A stretch of 64,000 nt of DNA from Euglena gracilis. Lineage: Eukaryota; Euglenida; Euglenophyceae; Euglenales. The position numbers were made by a program, and so were the translations under genes. Numbering within the stretch: position 1 is the stretch's first letter; every line of letters begins with the position of its first letter. A model generated the notes under the pieces. The model was not told the DNA's origin. It did not search any database and saw only the letters and a program-made list of their open reading frames with translations. This document shows positions 40,301-51,769 of the stretch, piece by piece. The stretch covers positions 57,647,602 through 57,711,601 of the forward strand of contig CP154954.1 of NCBI GenBank assembly GCA_039621445.1. Reading direction: 5' to 3'.

Positions 40301-43039
40301 AACCTTTCCCGGGGGGGGGGGACAGGTGTTAAGCAACGGTCTGATTCAAACGGCCAAGGGAGATCAGGCAGTAGACTTTGGTCATTTTGACCCCCCTCCC
40401 CCCCTGGTGAAGTTCACCGTTTGAAACTTCACCGGGGGGTCCCGGACCCTCCCCCTCCCCTCTCCCTAACCCATCGGTGAACTTCACCGGTGAAGTTCAC
40501 CGCTATTGGTTACAGTCCGGGTTCGTCAACAAATGCGAACCACTCCCACCAAAAATTGTGGCGAGGAATTGCACCGCGAAAAAAATTAATTGAAAATGCA
40601 GAATGTCATCTTTTGTGTGGTTGTACAAAATACCACTTGAATTTATTGTACCCCCCCCCTGAATTGGTTGTATGCAGCCCAAATGATCCCCTAAGCAAGA
40701 AAAGAGGGAAGTGTTGTTGTTTGCCCAAAGTACATTTTTGCGCGCGCACCCCCCCCGTCACTGCCCCCCCCCCCAGCAAAGGCTGTAATCTTTCACGTAA
40801 GTAATTTTCATGAAATTTCACAGCTTTTGTAAGTAATTTTGTGGACCATGAAAAGTTCGTTTTTCATTGACTATTCATATTGCCGTCCTGCGAAAACCGC
40901 ACTGCTTCATTGTCCATGAACGGTGGCCCGGATGGTAAGGACCTAAAAGGACATCCTAGCCGCCGACTGCTGACGCCCACGGGGAAATCCGTCCGTGAGA
41001 GAATGGTTGCGTTTGGGCGAACTTCCCTTTTTCCCCACCGTATTTTCGGTTCTGTCCAAAAAAAAAAAGGACCAAGAAAACCTTTGGAATCCCCCCCCCC
41101 CCGGCAAGAATCCCGTGACCAAAACTGGTCCCAAAGTGGAGTCAGTAAAAAAAAAATGTACGGAAAGAAAAAAAAGTGAACCACCACTGGTAAATTCTCC
41201 TCGGTTATTTGTTTGAGTTTTGGGCTGGCCTAAAACTGTGGCCAAAACTGTTGTCCTAAACTGGCCCAATTGGCCCCAAGGTGTGGCACCAAACTGGCGT
41301 AAAAATGTTCCACTAAACCTGCCAAAACAGTTGCACCAAACTGGCCCCAAGTTGTTGCAGGAAAAAACTGGCCCCCAACATGTGGCCCCCCAAACTGGCC
41401 CCAAGATGTTGCACCAAAAAAACTGGCTCCAAAAGTTTGCACCAATCATCTGGCCCACTGGCCCCAAAACAAATGCACCAAAATGGGTGGTCCCCAAAAC
41501 TGGCCCCTTTTCTTTTCTTTCGCAGTTTAAAAACACAAAACAAGCAAGAAAACAAGCATCTCATGATGAAATGTTTGTGAAATCTGTCCACAGACATGTA
41601 ACTTGTGACCCCACCAGGGACTAAGTAGCTTCACAAGTAGCCCAACCAAGGGCTTGTCGTCGTGCTGCAGGCAGGCCTGCTCGATCGAGTGTGCACAGGA
41701 GTGCGCCAAACATCGCGTGCAACGAACATCGCGGGGACTTAAACCGAGGTGTCTAACTCCGCGGGTCCGTCCCGTCCGAGGGATTTATTCCGCGCCGCTA
41801 CTTTGCGCACAAAATTTTTAATGTCGGCACGGCAGATGCATGGATGACCAAGGTCACCCAGCTCCATCTCAAATGACACTAACAGTTTTTTTTCCCCTCT
41901 CTTTGCAGGACTCCGCCGGAAAAAAAAAGCTTAGTCACAGACAAAACTGAACGCTGTCCCCCAAAAATTTTTACCAAAGCTAACTGCAAAACCTCGCCCC
42001 CAGGTTTTTTTTTTGCCACAGACAAGTCAAAAACCGAAAAAAAATTGCCACAGCCAGCAACGAAAACTGGCTCCCAAAAGTTTTTACCATGCCCCCCCCC
42101 CCCAATTCAAGATTCCTTGTTGGGATTTCTGCTCCCAAAGGGTCAGCATGGTAATTCGAAACTGGCCGCCAAAACTTTTACCACACCTAACTGCAAAAAC
42201 TGGATCTCAAAAAGTTTTTTGCCACAGACAGGGTCCGCTGCTGTGAGTTTCAAACAAAGCAACAACAAATGCACAGAAATGGAATGCAAATAAGTACCAG
42301 GTGACAAACGGGGACAGACAACAGATGTTGGTGCAGCCAGTGGCCCAAAGTTTGGCTGAAAAAGACAGAACTGGGAAGTGATGCCTGACAGCTGATGTGA
42401 GACAACAGGGGTAAAGTCGGAGGTTACCCTTTGAGAGCAAACTGGTGGGTTGGTGGAAGATGTCATCACCAAATGGTCTCAATGCATGCAAATGGAAAGA
42501 CTGATGTTGGGTGGGGAATGAGGGTGGGTATGAGAAGAATTGAGGAGTCTTGAGAGAGAATGGTTGTATGCATGGTGGGTTTGCAGTGGTTGGAAATGGT
42601 AGAAGGGGTGGGTGCAGTGACTGGGGGGCTGACCATTGGAGGGGGTCACTTTTCAGGCCCAGAGACTTTTCTAGCCACTGGCTGGTTTGAAGGGGCCTTT
42701 TCAGGCCCAGAGGCTGGGGGGGGGGTCCTTTTCAGGCCCAGCAGTGGCTGGGGGGGCCTTTTCAGGCCCACAGAAGCCAGATAAACCAGATAAGTTGTAA
42801 AGGCCTCAGCAGGCCACAAGGGCTGAGAAGCCCTGGACAGCATGATGAGCTTCTGCAGCGTCTCTCCACCACTGGGCTTGACTTGTACTTGACTTGTAAA
42901 ACTTGTACCCCAGTGGTAACTTGTACTTCTGTTGACCTCCTCCAGGGGTCTTCTGGTCTGTTCTTCGATGTCGCTCTCCACGTCTTGTACTTGTCACTTG
43001 ACTTGTACTTGAACTGCACCAAGGACTCAAGGTTGACAG
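40301..43039. other. No gene; low-complexity tracts
   Basis: 40360-40505 is an inverted copy of the block ending near 36220 (ATCAGGCAGTAGACTTTGG, GGTGAACTTCACC). 41220-41520 has imperfect repeats of AACTGGCCCCAA. 42640-42785 has four copies of CTTTTCAGGCCCAG. 42880-43020 has ACTTGTACTTGACTTGTA repeats. ORFs follow these repeats. Confidence 0.5.
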
Positions 43040-43719
43040 CTTGTTTTTTTTTGAAATTAAAAAAAAACATGTTTTTTTCAAAAAAAAATGTTTTTTTTTA
43101 AAAAAACATTTTTTTTAAAACGTCATGGAGGGTTTGGGGGAAAAATATTTTGCAATGTTTTTTTTTGGGAAAAAAGTGCATTTTTTTATCTCTACAACAT
43201 TCATTTTTTTGGGTTGAAAGCATGATTTTCGCACCAGAAAACACAGATTTGGAAATGCTTTCACACATTTGAAAAAAAAAAACTTCACAGCGGGTGTTCC
43301 CCCCATGACCCCCCCTCCCCCAACCCGACCTAAGACCCGTTTCGGCCATTTTTTCTGAAAAACTTTGCCGGTGATGCCTAATTTGACAAAATATTCCGGT
43401 AGATTTCCTAATTTTCGTTTGGGGGATTCCTATTTTGGAGCCTAAAAAGGATTTTTTCCCAAAAATTCGTTTTCGGTGATTTCTAATCTGGCCACCGAAA
43501 ATGTGACCCCCCCTCGTGACCCCCCCCCTGTGACCCCCCCGTGACCCCCCCCCCTCGTGACCCGAACCACCCGCGAAAAATTTTCTTCAAAAAATGGTCA
43601 TTTCGCAAGGAAAAAGGAAATTTTTGCTTTTTCAAAATAAAACATGTTTTTTGCGTTTTTTTAAAAAAAACCCATGTTTTTTTGTTTTTTTTTTAAAAAC
43701 CAAAAAAATGTCAACCCTG
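43040..43719 (-). repeat. Dispersed repeat of about 640 bp, copy 2 (inverted)
   Basis: Reverse complement of 38711-39347, with high similarity including CCAAATCTGTGTTTTCTGG and the T/A runs. The two copies are about 3.7 kb apart and could pair. Confidence 0.85.
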
Positions 43720-44227
43720 CAGGGACTTCAACTGGACCAGTACTTGTAACTTGAACCCCTCCAGGGGCTTTCACTTCTCGGCCATGTGATATGTCGAAAA
43801 AAAACTCAGAGAGAAAAGAAATAGCATTAGGAATCACCAGAGGTACAAACTTTGCGGGGGATTATTACGCGGGGTTTTATTGCGCGGCTCTGCTGTGTCC
43901 GAGGGGTTTAATTAATTTAATAAAACCCCTCGGAAAAAGGGAGCGTGAGTATTAGTGTTCCACGGAATTTGACGCATGTCTGTATTTGTTCAGAGCAAAG
44001 GCCTGAGTGGACTGCCAAGTGGTATTAACCCTCTTTCCACAACGCAAACAGTTCCTGCATTTCCACCTCATTTCGGCAGTCTGTGCTTTCACCATAGGCA
44101 ATCCCACACCGCTTCCACTCGAAGTGACATTGTGACACTGGGGATGGGGAGGGGGGCAGGATTAGGAATGTAAGCCATTTCGCGAATGAGCAAAATCATA
44201 ACAAAAAAATATCTGAATGGGGAAAAC

Positions 44228-44299
44228 GCATGGAGTGGGATTCAAACCCACGACCTCCCAACTCTGGGCTCAATGCTCTGCCACCCAAGCTATCTGCAC
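44228..44299 (-). tRNA. tRNA-like sequence (pseudo-tRNA or SINE head)
   Basis: 72 nt with canonical segment lengths. It has an A-box-like TAGCTTGGGTGG, a B-box GGTTTGAATCC, a well-paired T arm (GTGGG/CCCAC) and a paired D arm (GCTT/GAGC). The acceptor stem pairs only partly. The anticodon stem is poor and position 33 is C rather than T; the would-be anticodon is CAG. So it is a decayed tRNA or a tRNA-derived SINE start rather than a working tRNA. Confidence 0.45.
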
Positions 44300-44868
44300 G
44301 ACGCAGTTCATTAACAAAAAAAAAACGAGAAAAGGAGTACTGTAGGCGTAGTGCCGAGTGGTGTTCGCTGCCACTGTCCACCGCAGTGTATGCACTTCAT
44401 TGTCTTCACCTTTCCGTCTACATCTGTACGAATTGGCAGGTACTGTTGCCACAGCACGGCGCAGGGCATCTCCGTGCAGGTGAGGAAAGGTTCTGTTCAC
44501 GTGTACACCGACGAAAAACGTGGACTGAACACGGTTTTTGGACCGTCAACCTGTGTTCTGAACACGGTTTTTTGCAGTCAACCCGTGTTTAGATCACGGT
44601 TCTTGACAATGTACACGTGAACTGAACACGTTTTTTTGCACGAAAAACCGTGTTTACAAATGTTTCTTTTGGCAAGAGATGCTAATGATGAGAGATGCTA
44701 TTGGTGCCAAACAGACACTGGAGAGGAAGCATCACACCAGAAAGGCATTGTCCTGAGACATTTGGAGTCGCCAATTCAGTTTTAAGATTGTTTCGGGATG
44801 GGAGGGGGATGCAAACACATTGCAAACACCTCGTGGCCTTGTGGCTAGGACCATACAGCCACACCGTC

Positions 44869-45460
44869 TCACAAACATCCTGGGCATTTCCAACGTTTGG
44901 GAGCACGGCGGAGATCAGCACAGACAAAATGGTAAGTGTCGTTGCACACAACACAGGACACCGAGCGAGCCACATCGGAAGAGGTTGGGAAACCAACCTT
45001 CACGCCACAGCGAGGACACAGAACATCACCAGTGGCGCAAGGGAAAACGAGGGGGACGGTGTCAAGTTGCTGAATGACTGGTGCCCCCTCCGCAGATGGA
45101 GGAGCCTCCCAGGTCAGTTGACGACTCCAAGCAGCAACGTTCCGAACCGCAACCGCGTTGCTGCTCACTGCGTCGTCCATGTCTTCCAGCTCGGGCACCC
45201 GTGGACGACGTTGTGGTTCCAGACTCTGAAAACCGGGCAGGTAGGTTTTTCATTTTGGAAGGTAACCATCAGCCAGTTGTTTTTTTTGGACAGATGTTTC
45301 CGAAATGCACAATTTTGTAGGTTTTGAGGACCCATTCAGGGGGTGATGATACCTGGCGTTCAGCCTCAGCCCTCTCTGTGGCAGCCATCCAATCCGCAGC
45401 CGAGGGCTGCGTGAGGATCAAGTCCTCAATCCACTCATCGTCCACATCAATGATGTCCAT
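44869..45460 (-). CDS. PHD-finger protein, two exons, 154 aa
   Basis: Exon 1 is 45460-45353 (MDIIDVDDEWIEDLILTQ...), donor CAG/GTATCA. Exon 2 is 45225-44869, acceptor TTTTCAG. The 127-nt intron joins in phase 0. The C-terminus is a C4HC3 zinc finger: CPRC, 17 residues, CVVC, 4 residues, H, 2, C, 11, CPGC, with the usual Trp two residues before the last CxxC pair. PHD fingers of this kind typically read histone H3 tails in the nucleus. The N-terminal half is acidic and unrecognised. A TGA lies just before the chosen ATG. An extra upstream exon cannot be excluded. Confidence 0.65.
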
Positions 45461-46195
45461 TCAAAAAATTTTCTTCCCGCACTTTGCGCCGAATTTTTTT
45501 ATCTCTCACAATTTTTTTTTGCCAAAAACGACGGCCCAAATGGCATTTTCGGCCAATTTTCAGTTGCGAAAAGTTTCCTCATGGCACTTTGTGCCGTGCA
45601 AAAAATTGGTCACCCACCATGTTCTGGTGCCCGGGGGGGGGGGGGTTGTCCCCCCTCTCATGCTGGACCGGGGGGGGGGGAGTTCCGAACCTTCCGCCTA
45701 ACATCAAACCCTGCCCGGGGTCTGAAAACTGCCTGACACCTCCTGCAGGTCTCCTTGAAAATGTGTTGAGATCTTTACAACATATTTGCAACGTATGTTG
45801 CCAGGAAAAACTCCTGTTGTTCTCCTCGTGCAAATAAGGCCAGCCAGCAAAAGCTCAAAGAAAGCAAAGCTTTTTTCAGCGACCCAGGGGGTGGGTGGGG
45901 ACGTGGATCTGGCCTCCTCAGAAGGGTGGCGGCTGGGCCTAGTGGGAACCCCCCTGAGGGGGGTTTTTGCTTTCAGGGGGTGGGGGGCACCTAGGAGGAG
46001 GCTCGAGCTCAAACGTTCGAGCTTGAGCCTCCTCGAACCTTTTTATGCCCTCCCCTCAAGGTGGGGCTTAAACATCCTCACAAGGGATTTTTGTTGTTTT
46101 TGGGCCCTCCGAACAGTTGTGTATCGGCAACAAAAGGGAGGGAAATTTCAACAAAAAGGTTGAAACTTAGTTGAAAATATATGTTTCTTTGCTTT
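45461..46195. other. Intergenic, no gene seen
   Basis: G-run DNA near 45630-45680 and a GAGGAGGCTCGAGCTC palindrome near 45995. ORFs have no domains. Confidence 0.4.
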
Positions 46196-46385
46196 CAGTT
46201 GAGGTGGTTGAAGGAGGCTCTCGAGCCTCCTCAAGCCAACTCAAACGACATTCGAGGAGGCTCAAGAGCCTCCTCGAATGTCGTTTGAGTTGGCTTGAGG
46301 AGGCTCGAGAGCCTCCTCGACATTCGAGGAGACTCGAGAGCCTCCTCGACATTCGAGGAGACTCGAGAGCCTGTTCTTACGGAGC
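46196..46385. repeat. Inverted repeats of GAGGAGGCTCGAGAGCCTCC
   Basis: Alternating GAGGCTC / GAGCCTC blocks with CATTCGAGGAG spacers form overlapping palindromes on both strands. They give mirror ORFs on both strands that are not genes. Confidence 0.75.
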
Positions 46386-46533
46386 CTCCTTCTAATTTAA
46401 CCTGTTGAGGTGGGAAGGTGGGCCGGAACTCCCTCTCCCTCATGTCTTACAAAAACCTTTAACAATCAGCAATTCCATGCCCCCCCCCCACCTGCCTTTC
46501 TATGGAAACCCGGTCTTCCCCCGTCTGACTCAG

Positions 46534-49500
46534 GGTGCAGGCCGCCAACTCCCTGTCGGAGCTCATCTGTCGACACATGCAAGCCCCGGACCGCCGCGAG
46601 GAGGCGCCCCACAACAACCCGTACAACGTGGCTCTGTGGATGCTGTACCGCCGCTGGTTCAGCGACGAGACGAAGAGGTGTGCCGGCGGTACTGGATGCC
46701 GTGCGGCCATAGCATATTGTGCTTTTTCCTTCTCGATGTGTGTCACTCAAATCCGACTTATTTGCAAGAGAAGGTGCTTCAAGCCACTTCAAGTGGGAAT
46801 CCAGGATGGTCGGCCAAAGACGGCGGGGGTGTTGGTGATGATTAGTTTAGGATTTGCCAGTTAAAACCTAGCCCCCTCCCCCCGAAAGCAAAATCTCCCC
46901 TATGCCACAAATTCTGAACAAAATTGTAATCCATGCATTTTCCTATGTTTGATCACACACAAATCTCAGAGGTATCAATTACTGGAGGGGGAAAAAACTT
47001 GTAGGGGAAAAAATGTTGTGCAAAAAATTCTGGACGAAATTTTGTCCAGGATTTTTCCCGGCAGATTTAAGGAGAATCCAGTTTCCTCCAGTGAATGACC
47101 CCCCAAAAAATCTTCGGCACTGCGCGCCGATTTGCAGCAGGAATACTTCTTCCTCTCAGGAATCGGTGTTGTACCTCTTTTTTTTGGGGTGGAAAACATC
47201 CAATCCCACAATTGGCTGTCATTTCGTATTCACGTGAGTGTTGCTCACCTGTTATTTAGGGGAAATTCAAAAGTATTTTGTAAATTGCATGTTTTTTTTT
47301 ATGTCTGCTTGCAATCAAAACCCAAGGGACAGAAAAAAACAACCCTGCCAGGAAGCTGTCCTTCCCAACCGCCCCAAACCCGTTTGAGTTGTGTGTTAGT
47401 CCACAGCGTGCACTCCGCCCCAAAGAGACCCTGTGCATAAGTTGTGTGCCAGAACCCGCATTGTGTCTGTCAACACGGCGGTCTTATCCTTTGCGGTTTT
47501 TTTTTCAGCTGTCCAATATTTTTCCCCACCTGGTTTAAGCGAGCGTTCAGGATTTTTCCCGGCATTTTAAGGATTCGTCCAATATTTTTCCCGGCAGAAT
47601 TTTTTCCCGTCGGCAATTGTTCCCAGTCAGATTTCCCCCCCCCGGTATTTAGGTGATAACAGCGGCAAAGAAAGACGCCCAGATGAAGAAGCGGAAATCA
47701 CAGCGCCCTTCCAACCACTCCCTGAGAGAGAAAAAGGCAGTGATGGACTGGAGGGGTTGTAATGGCTCAAGTTCTTTTTTGGAGGGGAAAAAAACTAACC
47801 TGTTTGTACATACTTCCTCCAAGCAGAACAACCAAAAGATGAGAAATAACCCCTTCCCCCACAATAAAGATAGACAAATGGGGCACATGGAAGTCACGTA
47901 TGCTCCGTGTTGCCTTTGCCCTAGCATGTGACCATAACGATCAGCGGGCGGGGCCTGGCAATTCCGTCGACAAGGATGATGCAGCCGTATTTTTCCCCAG
48001 CGGGACCAAACCTCCCCCCTTTTTCCGGTAGTTCGTAAGTTTGCACTCGAGGATAACCCCCCATTTATGCAGCCGCTCCAAAATTCATCGACCCCCAACT
48101 TTAAGCAATTGAGGCTGAACCGACCGAAACCCAAATTTCAGCAACCCCCAGGGATCAGGACAAATTTTTCGAATTTAAGCAACCCCTGAAAATGCAGGCG
48201 AAATTCAGGGAAAGTGAACGAAGATCTCCGATCCAAGCATCAGCAAGAAAAACTTCCAAGTTTACAATTATTGCTCATTTTTGGATTCAAAGACAAGAAT
48301 TCTTCTCAAAGAAAATATGAAACATTTTTTTTTCATTGAAAAAGAGGTGCCATTGTGTTGTTCTTGTCATTTCTCAGCCATTGTGTTGTCCTTGTCATTT
48401 CTCAGCCATTGTGTTGTTCTTGTCATTTCTCAGCCATTGTGTTGTGCTTGTCATTTCTCGGGGATTGTTGTTACATGAAAGTTGTGCCAGTTTGACCGTT
48501 TTGAAACATAAAAGGCATGGGAAGTTTCAATCCATACCAATTGACACATGGCGTCCAGCGTTGAAAGAGAATTTTTGCTGTTTTTGGAAAACCCGAAAAA
48601 TGACGATTTTTTGCAGACCAAAGTGGGACCCCCCCCCCCCCAAAAGACCCTCTTGGTTTCCAGGAAGGTCGCCCAAGGGTGGCTGGTTTGGGTGGACAGG
48701 GGGAGGTGGCTGTGCCAAAAACAAACCGTCGCGTGCATTGATCCGCCAGTGCCAGCCGTTCCGGAGATCCGCTTCTTGCCCGATCCGTGCCCCTCCCCAA
48801 CTACCAGGAGGCCGAAAAAATTGTTTGGGAAAAAATTGGCGTACAGAAATTTTTCCAAAATTTTCCGGCCCTTTTTTGAAAATCCTGCCTCAAAATTTTC
48901 AAAATCACCCTTTTTCCAGTCATCTTGCAAACAAAACCTGCCAATTTTTTCCGGGCCATTTTCAGGTTTGGCACCAATTTTTTCGGCTTCCAATTTTGTC
49001 GGTTCTAATTTCATCTAGCTTCAATCCCCCCCCCCGGTAGCCCCCCTCCCGCAGGGACAAGGAGGCGTTCGAGGCGGCGCTGCTGACGAAGCTCATCGGC
49101 CTCAGTGAGCGCAACATCACGTCCGACTCGCTGGACGATTTGTGGTCGCACACTTTTGCCTTCCTGATGAAGGTGCGCCGGCTCGATGTTGTACAACTCC
49201 CCTGCTGGCTGGCAAAAGCAGTGCCACAGTATCACATGATGTACCATATGAATATATTGTCATACACCTCCCATTTGCTGGGCCAAACCCAACCCCAAGC
49301 CCCAAAGAAAAGCTCCATTGGTGCATATATATGCACATATATGCTGTATACATTCTACAAACATAAAATTATGTGCAATTTATTGTAAATTGATATTTTT
49401 TTCTGACCGTGCATCATGTTTGGCCGTCATGTGTGCCTCTGGTCAACTCTCTCAACTCTCTTCACACTGACAGGCAGGGTTCGATATAAGGAGGGCGTAC

Positions 49501-50507
49501 ATGGTTTAGGTGGGGGGGTGTCCCCCCACCCCCCCCCCTCCTGGCCCGCAGGGGGGGGGGTCCGGACCCCCCCCCCAACTGCAAGGGGGGTCCGGACCGA
49601 CCCTCGGGGGGGTTCCCGGGATCCCCCCCCAAAAAGGGTCAATTTTTTCCTCCGGCGCTTTGCGCCGAAAATTTTTTGCATTTTTGGCACATTTTTTCCC
49701 AAAAAGTGCCCAAAATGGCACTTTTGGTCGTTTTGGGGGGTCAAAAATTTTCGGCCACCCTGACCGCGCACCTGTTTAGGTGGGGGGGGTGTCCCCCCCA
49801 CCCCCCCCCCCCCCGCCCCGCAGGGGGGGGGTCCGGACCACCCCCCCCTCCTCTCCTTATATCGATTGTCACCGCAGTTCTTATGTCAATCAATTTTTTG
49901 CGTGATTCTTCGAGCCTGTCACGAAAAATTTTGAAAGTTGTGCAGTGTGGACAGAGGGCGCGCCCCACACGCAGCGACCATGGCTGCAGTTGCATCCCTC
50001 TGATATGCATTGCATTCATCTGCGGCAGAGAGGGTTTGCTGAAGTGTTGTCTTGTGCTTGTCTGTATAGTGGTCAATTCATTTTGACCCCTGTGACTGAC
50101 TTCCTTGCATTTAATCTTCTTCTCTGACTTCTTTGCATTTAATTAATTGTTCTCAGGCCCTGTTTTTAAAGGCAGCTTTTTTTCAAAAATTAAGGATTTT
50201 AAGGCTTCTTTGTCGTTTTTTTTTCTCCAGTGATACGAAAAGAAAATTGAATGATTTTTTGGTTTTTTCTGCAAAAAAGTGCACAAGGCACTGTTTTGGT
50301 GCACGTTTGCATGCTTTTTTTTGGGAGGGAAAAGGGAATGATGGTTGGAAATGTACTCCATGTTGCATGAGATAACGGCCATTGGATGATTCAATACAGA
50401 ACCCTTGTTTGCTATAAACATTTTATGGTCCAGTGCTGTGGCCCTGTCTCCGTCTTCAACGATCCCTGCAGGCGCCGCTGCCTCTGTGCCCCTTTCCCCG
50501 TGGGTAG
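46534..50507 (+). CDS. Unrecognised host gene, 2-3 exons visible
   Basis: Exon A 46534-46677 (ANSLSELICRHMQAP, NPYNVALWMLYRRWFSDET) is preceded by CTGACTCAG and followed by GTGTGC. Exon B 49055-49172 (DKEAFEAALLTKLIGLSERN, SLDDLWSHTFAFLMK) is preceded by TCCCGCAG and followed by GTGCGC. Both have strong G/C third-position use unlike the surrounding DNA, and the phases fit (AG+G gives Arg). A possible last exon 50472-50507 (APLPLCPFPRG, stop TAG) joins in phase 0, with an AATAAA near 50713. Earlier exons are not found. Introns of about 2.4 and 1.3 kb hold repeats. I do not recognise the protein. Confidence 0.5.
48351..48462. repeat. 28-bp tandem repeat, 4 copies
   Basis: Unit CCATTGTGTTGTTCTTGTCA plus TTTCTCAG, inside the first large intron of the unrecognised gene. 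Confidence 0.85.
49472..49863. repeat. GC-rich dispersed repeat, second locus
   Basis: 49472-49660 is the reverse-complement counterpart of 15979-16100 (GGTTCGATATAAGGAGGGCG, GGTTTAGGTGGGGGG). A second partial copy starts near 49770 and again ends CTCCTTATATCGA. GGTCCGGACC palindromes are frequent. Confidence 0.7.
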
Positions 50508-51293
50508 CCCCCGGCCCTGCCTTCCCGTTCTTCAGTTGTACCGTTGTTCAATGCCACCCCCTCGCCCCTTGTTCACGCACATTGCCAGCGCCGAGAACAA
50601 GAACGTTCGCCTCCTGACCCATCCGCCTCTCGCCCTGCCCTCTACAAACAGGCTTTGCCTTCTCCGTCCCTCTTTCCCTTGCCTGCCCGCGGCAGGCATT
50701 CATTTATTCAGAAATAAATCATATGTCTCGGTTGCCAGCATCAACCCGTGTATTACACCATTGGAAAAACCCTCAAAGTATCAATTTAAGAAAATGGGAG
50801 TATAATGTTTCTTTGGCTGTAAAGAATACACAAGCAAGCAAGAAGCATTTCTTTTCCGTGCACGGTTCACATGCCTTAGAAAATGGTCTTTTTTAAAGCT
50901 CCCCGATGATCGATAAGTGATTTAAAAAAAGACCACCGAATAAGAAACAAAAAAAACAACAATCAACCACAAAATCAGCTCCTGCGATTAATTCGGTTTC
51001 TGGGGGGGCACACAATGCAAAAACGTGTGCAAATCGGCGATGTTTGTGATTTGCATGTACGTTTCATGTTCAACGAGTTGCACATTTTTGAACAGGCTCT
51101 TTTTTCAGTTTTCCGAAATCTTGTTTGTTTATTTCAAACAAACAAGGAAGATTTGCTTGTTTGCTTGTTTGTTTGTTTGTTTGTTTTTTATGTTCTGCAG
51201 ATAGGCTATGGGAGTCAAAGAGTTCAAATAATTCAGCAATTTCTGCAATAAACCTGAACAACATCATTAAATCACCTGGACAACCCAAAGTAT
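50508..51293. other. Possible 3' UTR, then no gene
   Basis: AATAAA near 50713 may end the unrecognised gene. Further on there is a GTTTGCTTG tandem near 51150-51185. No other coding signal. Confidence 0.35.
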
Positions 51294-51348
51294 CGGACTC
51301 CCACGACACAGGAAGGGGGAGGAAGGGACCAAGAGGGCGAAGCACAAG

Positions 51349-51446
51349 AAGATGGTGAGGTCCTGCTTTCCTTGCCGGCTGTTCTGTTCTGGTGTGTTTG
51401 TGCGTGCGCGGGGGGTGCTTCTTACTGCGCCTTTGTTGCCGGAGTT
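51349..51446. repeat. DIRS A inverted terminal repeat, left
   Basis: GGTGAGGTCCTGCTTTCC through GTGCTTCTTACTGC to GGAGTTGGCGATG. It matches the complement of 55798-55894. Confidence 0.85.
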
Positions 51447-51660
51447 GGCGATGATGAGGCCTCCTCCGACACCTTGGCGAAGCTGAACCGCCGTGGCCCC
51501 GCCCCCCCCCTCTCCCATGGTCGCTTGGTGGCCCCCCCCCCCTGATGGGGATGGTGGTCTCTTTCTGTGTTTCTGGGTGGGTGGTTGGGGCTGCTTGGTT
51601 GGGGGTCCCTTTTCTGGTTGGGATGTTTTTCTGCTGATTTTTTGGGTGGGAGGGTTGGGC

Positions 51661-51760
51661 TCACCATCTTCTTGTGCTTCGCCCTCTTGGTCCCTTCCTC
51701 CCCCTTCCTGTGTCGTGGGAGTCCGGGACCATTCGGGCTCCGCACTGCGAGATGGTGAGG
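51661..51760. other. DIRS A internal complementary region
   Basis: The first part (to about 51733) is an exact-looking reverse complement of 51294-51358. The second part (GACCATTCGGGCTCCGCACTG) is the complement of 55888-55918. The join point GTCCGG/GACC marks both element ends. Confidence 0.85.
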
Positions 51761-51769
51761 TACTGTGCA

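Noticed and set aside
41527-41709. Small Cys-containing ORF near the CGCGGGTCCGTCCCG tract
   Set aside because: No zinc-finger spacing that fits a family and no splice support.
46167-46443. Mirror ORFs with RRLSSLLECR repeats
   Set aside because: Both strands read the same palindromic GAGGAGGCTC blocks.
47649-48134. 161-codon minus-strand ORF
   Set aside because: No recognisable domain and no codon bias; it lies within the proposed intron of the plus-strand gene.
50386-50805. 139-codon plus-strand ORF as an independent gene
   Set aside because: It overlaps the proposed terminal exon and 3' UTR in another frame and shows no domain. I kept only the short exon as a possibility.
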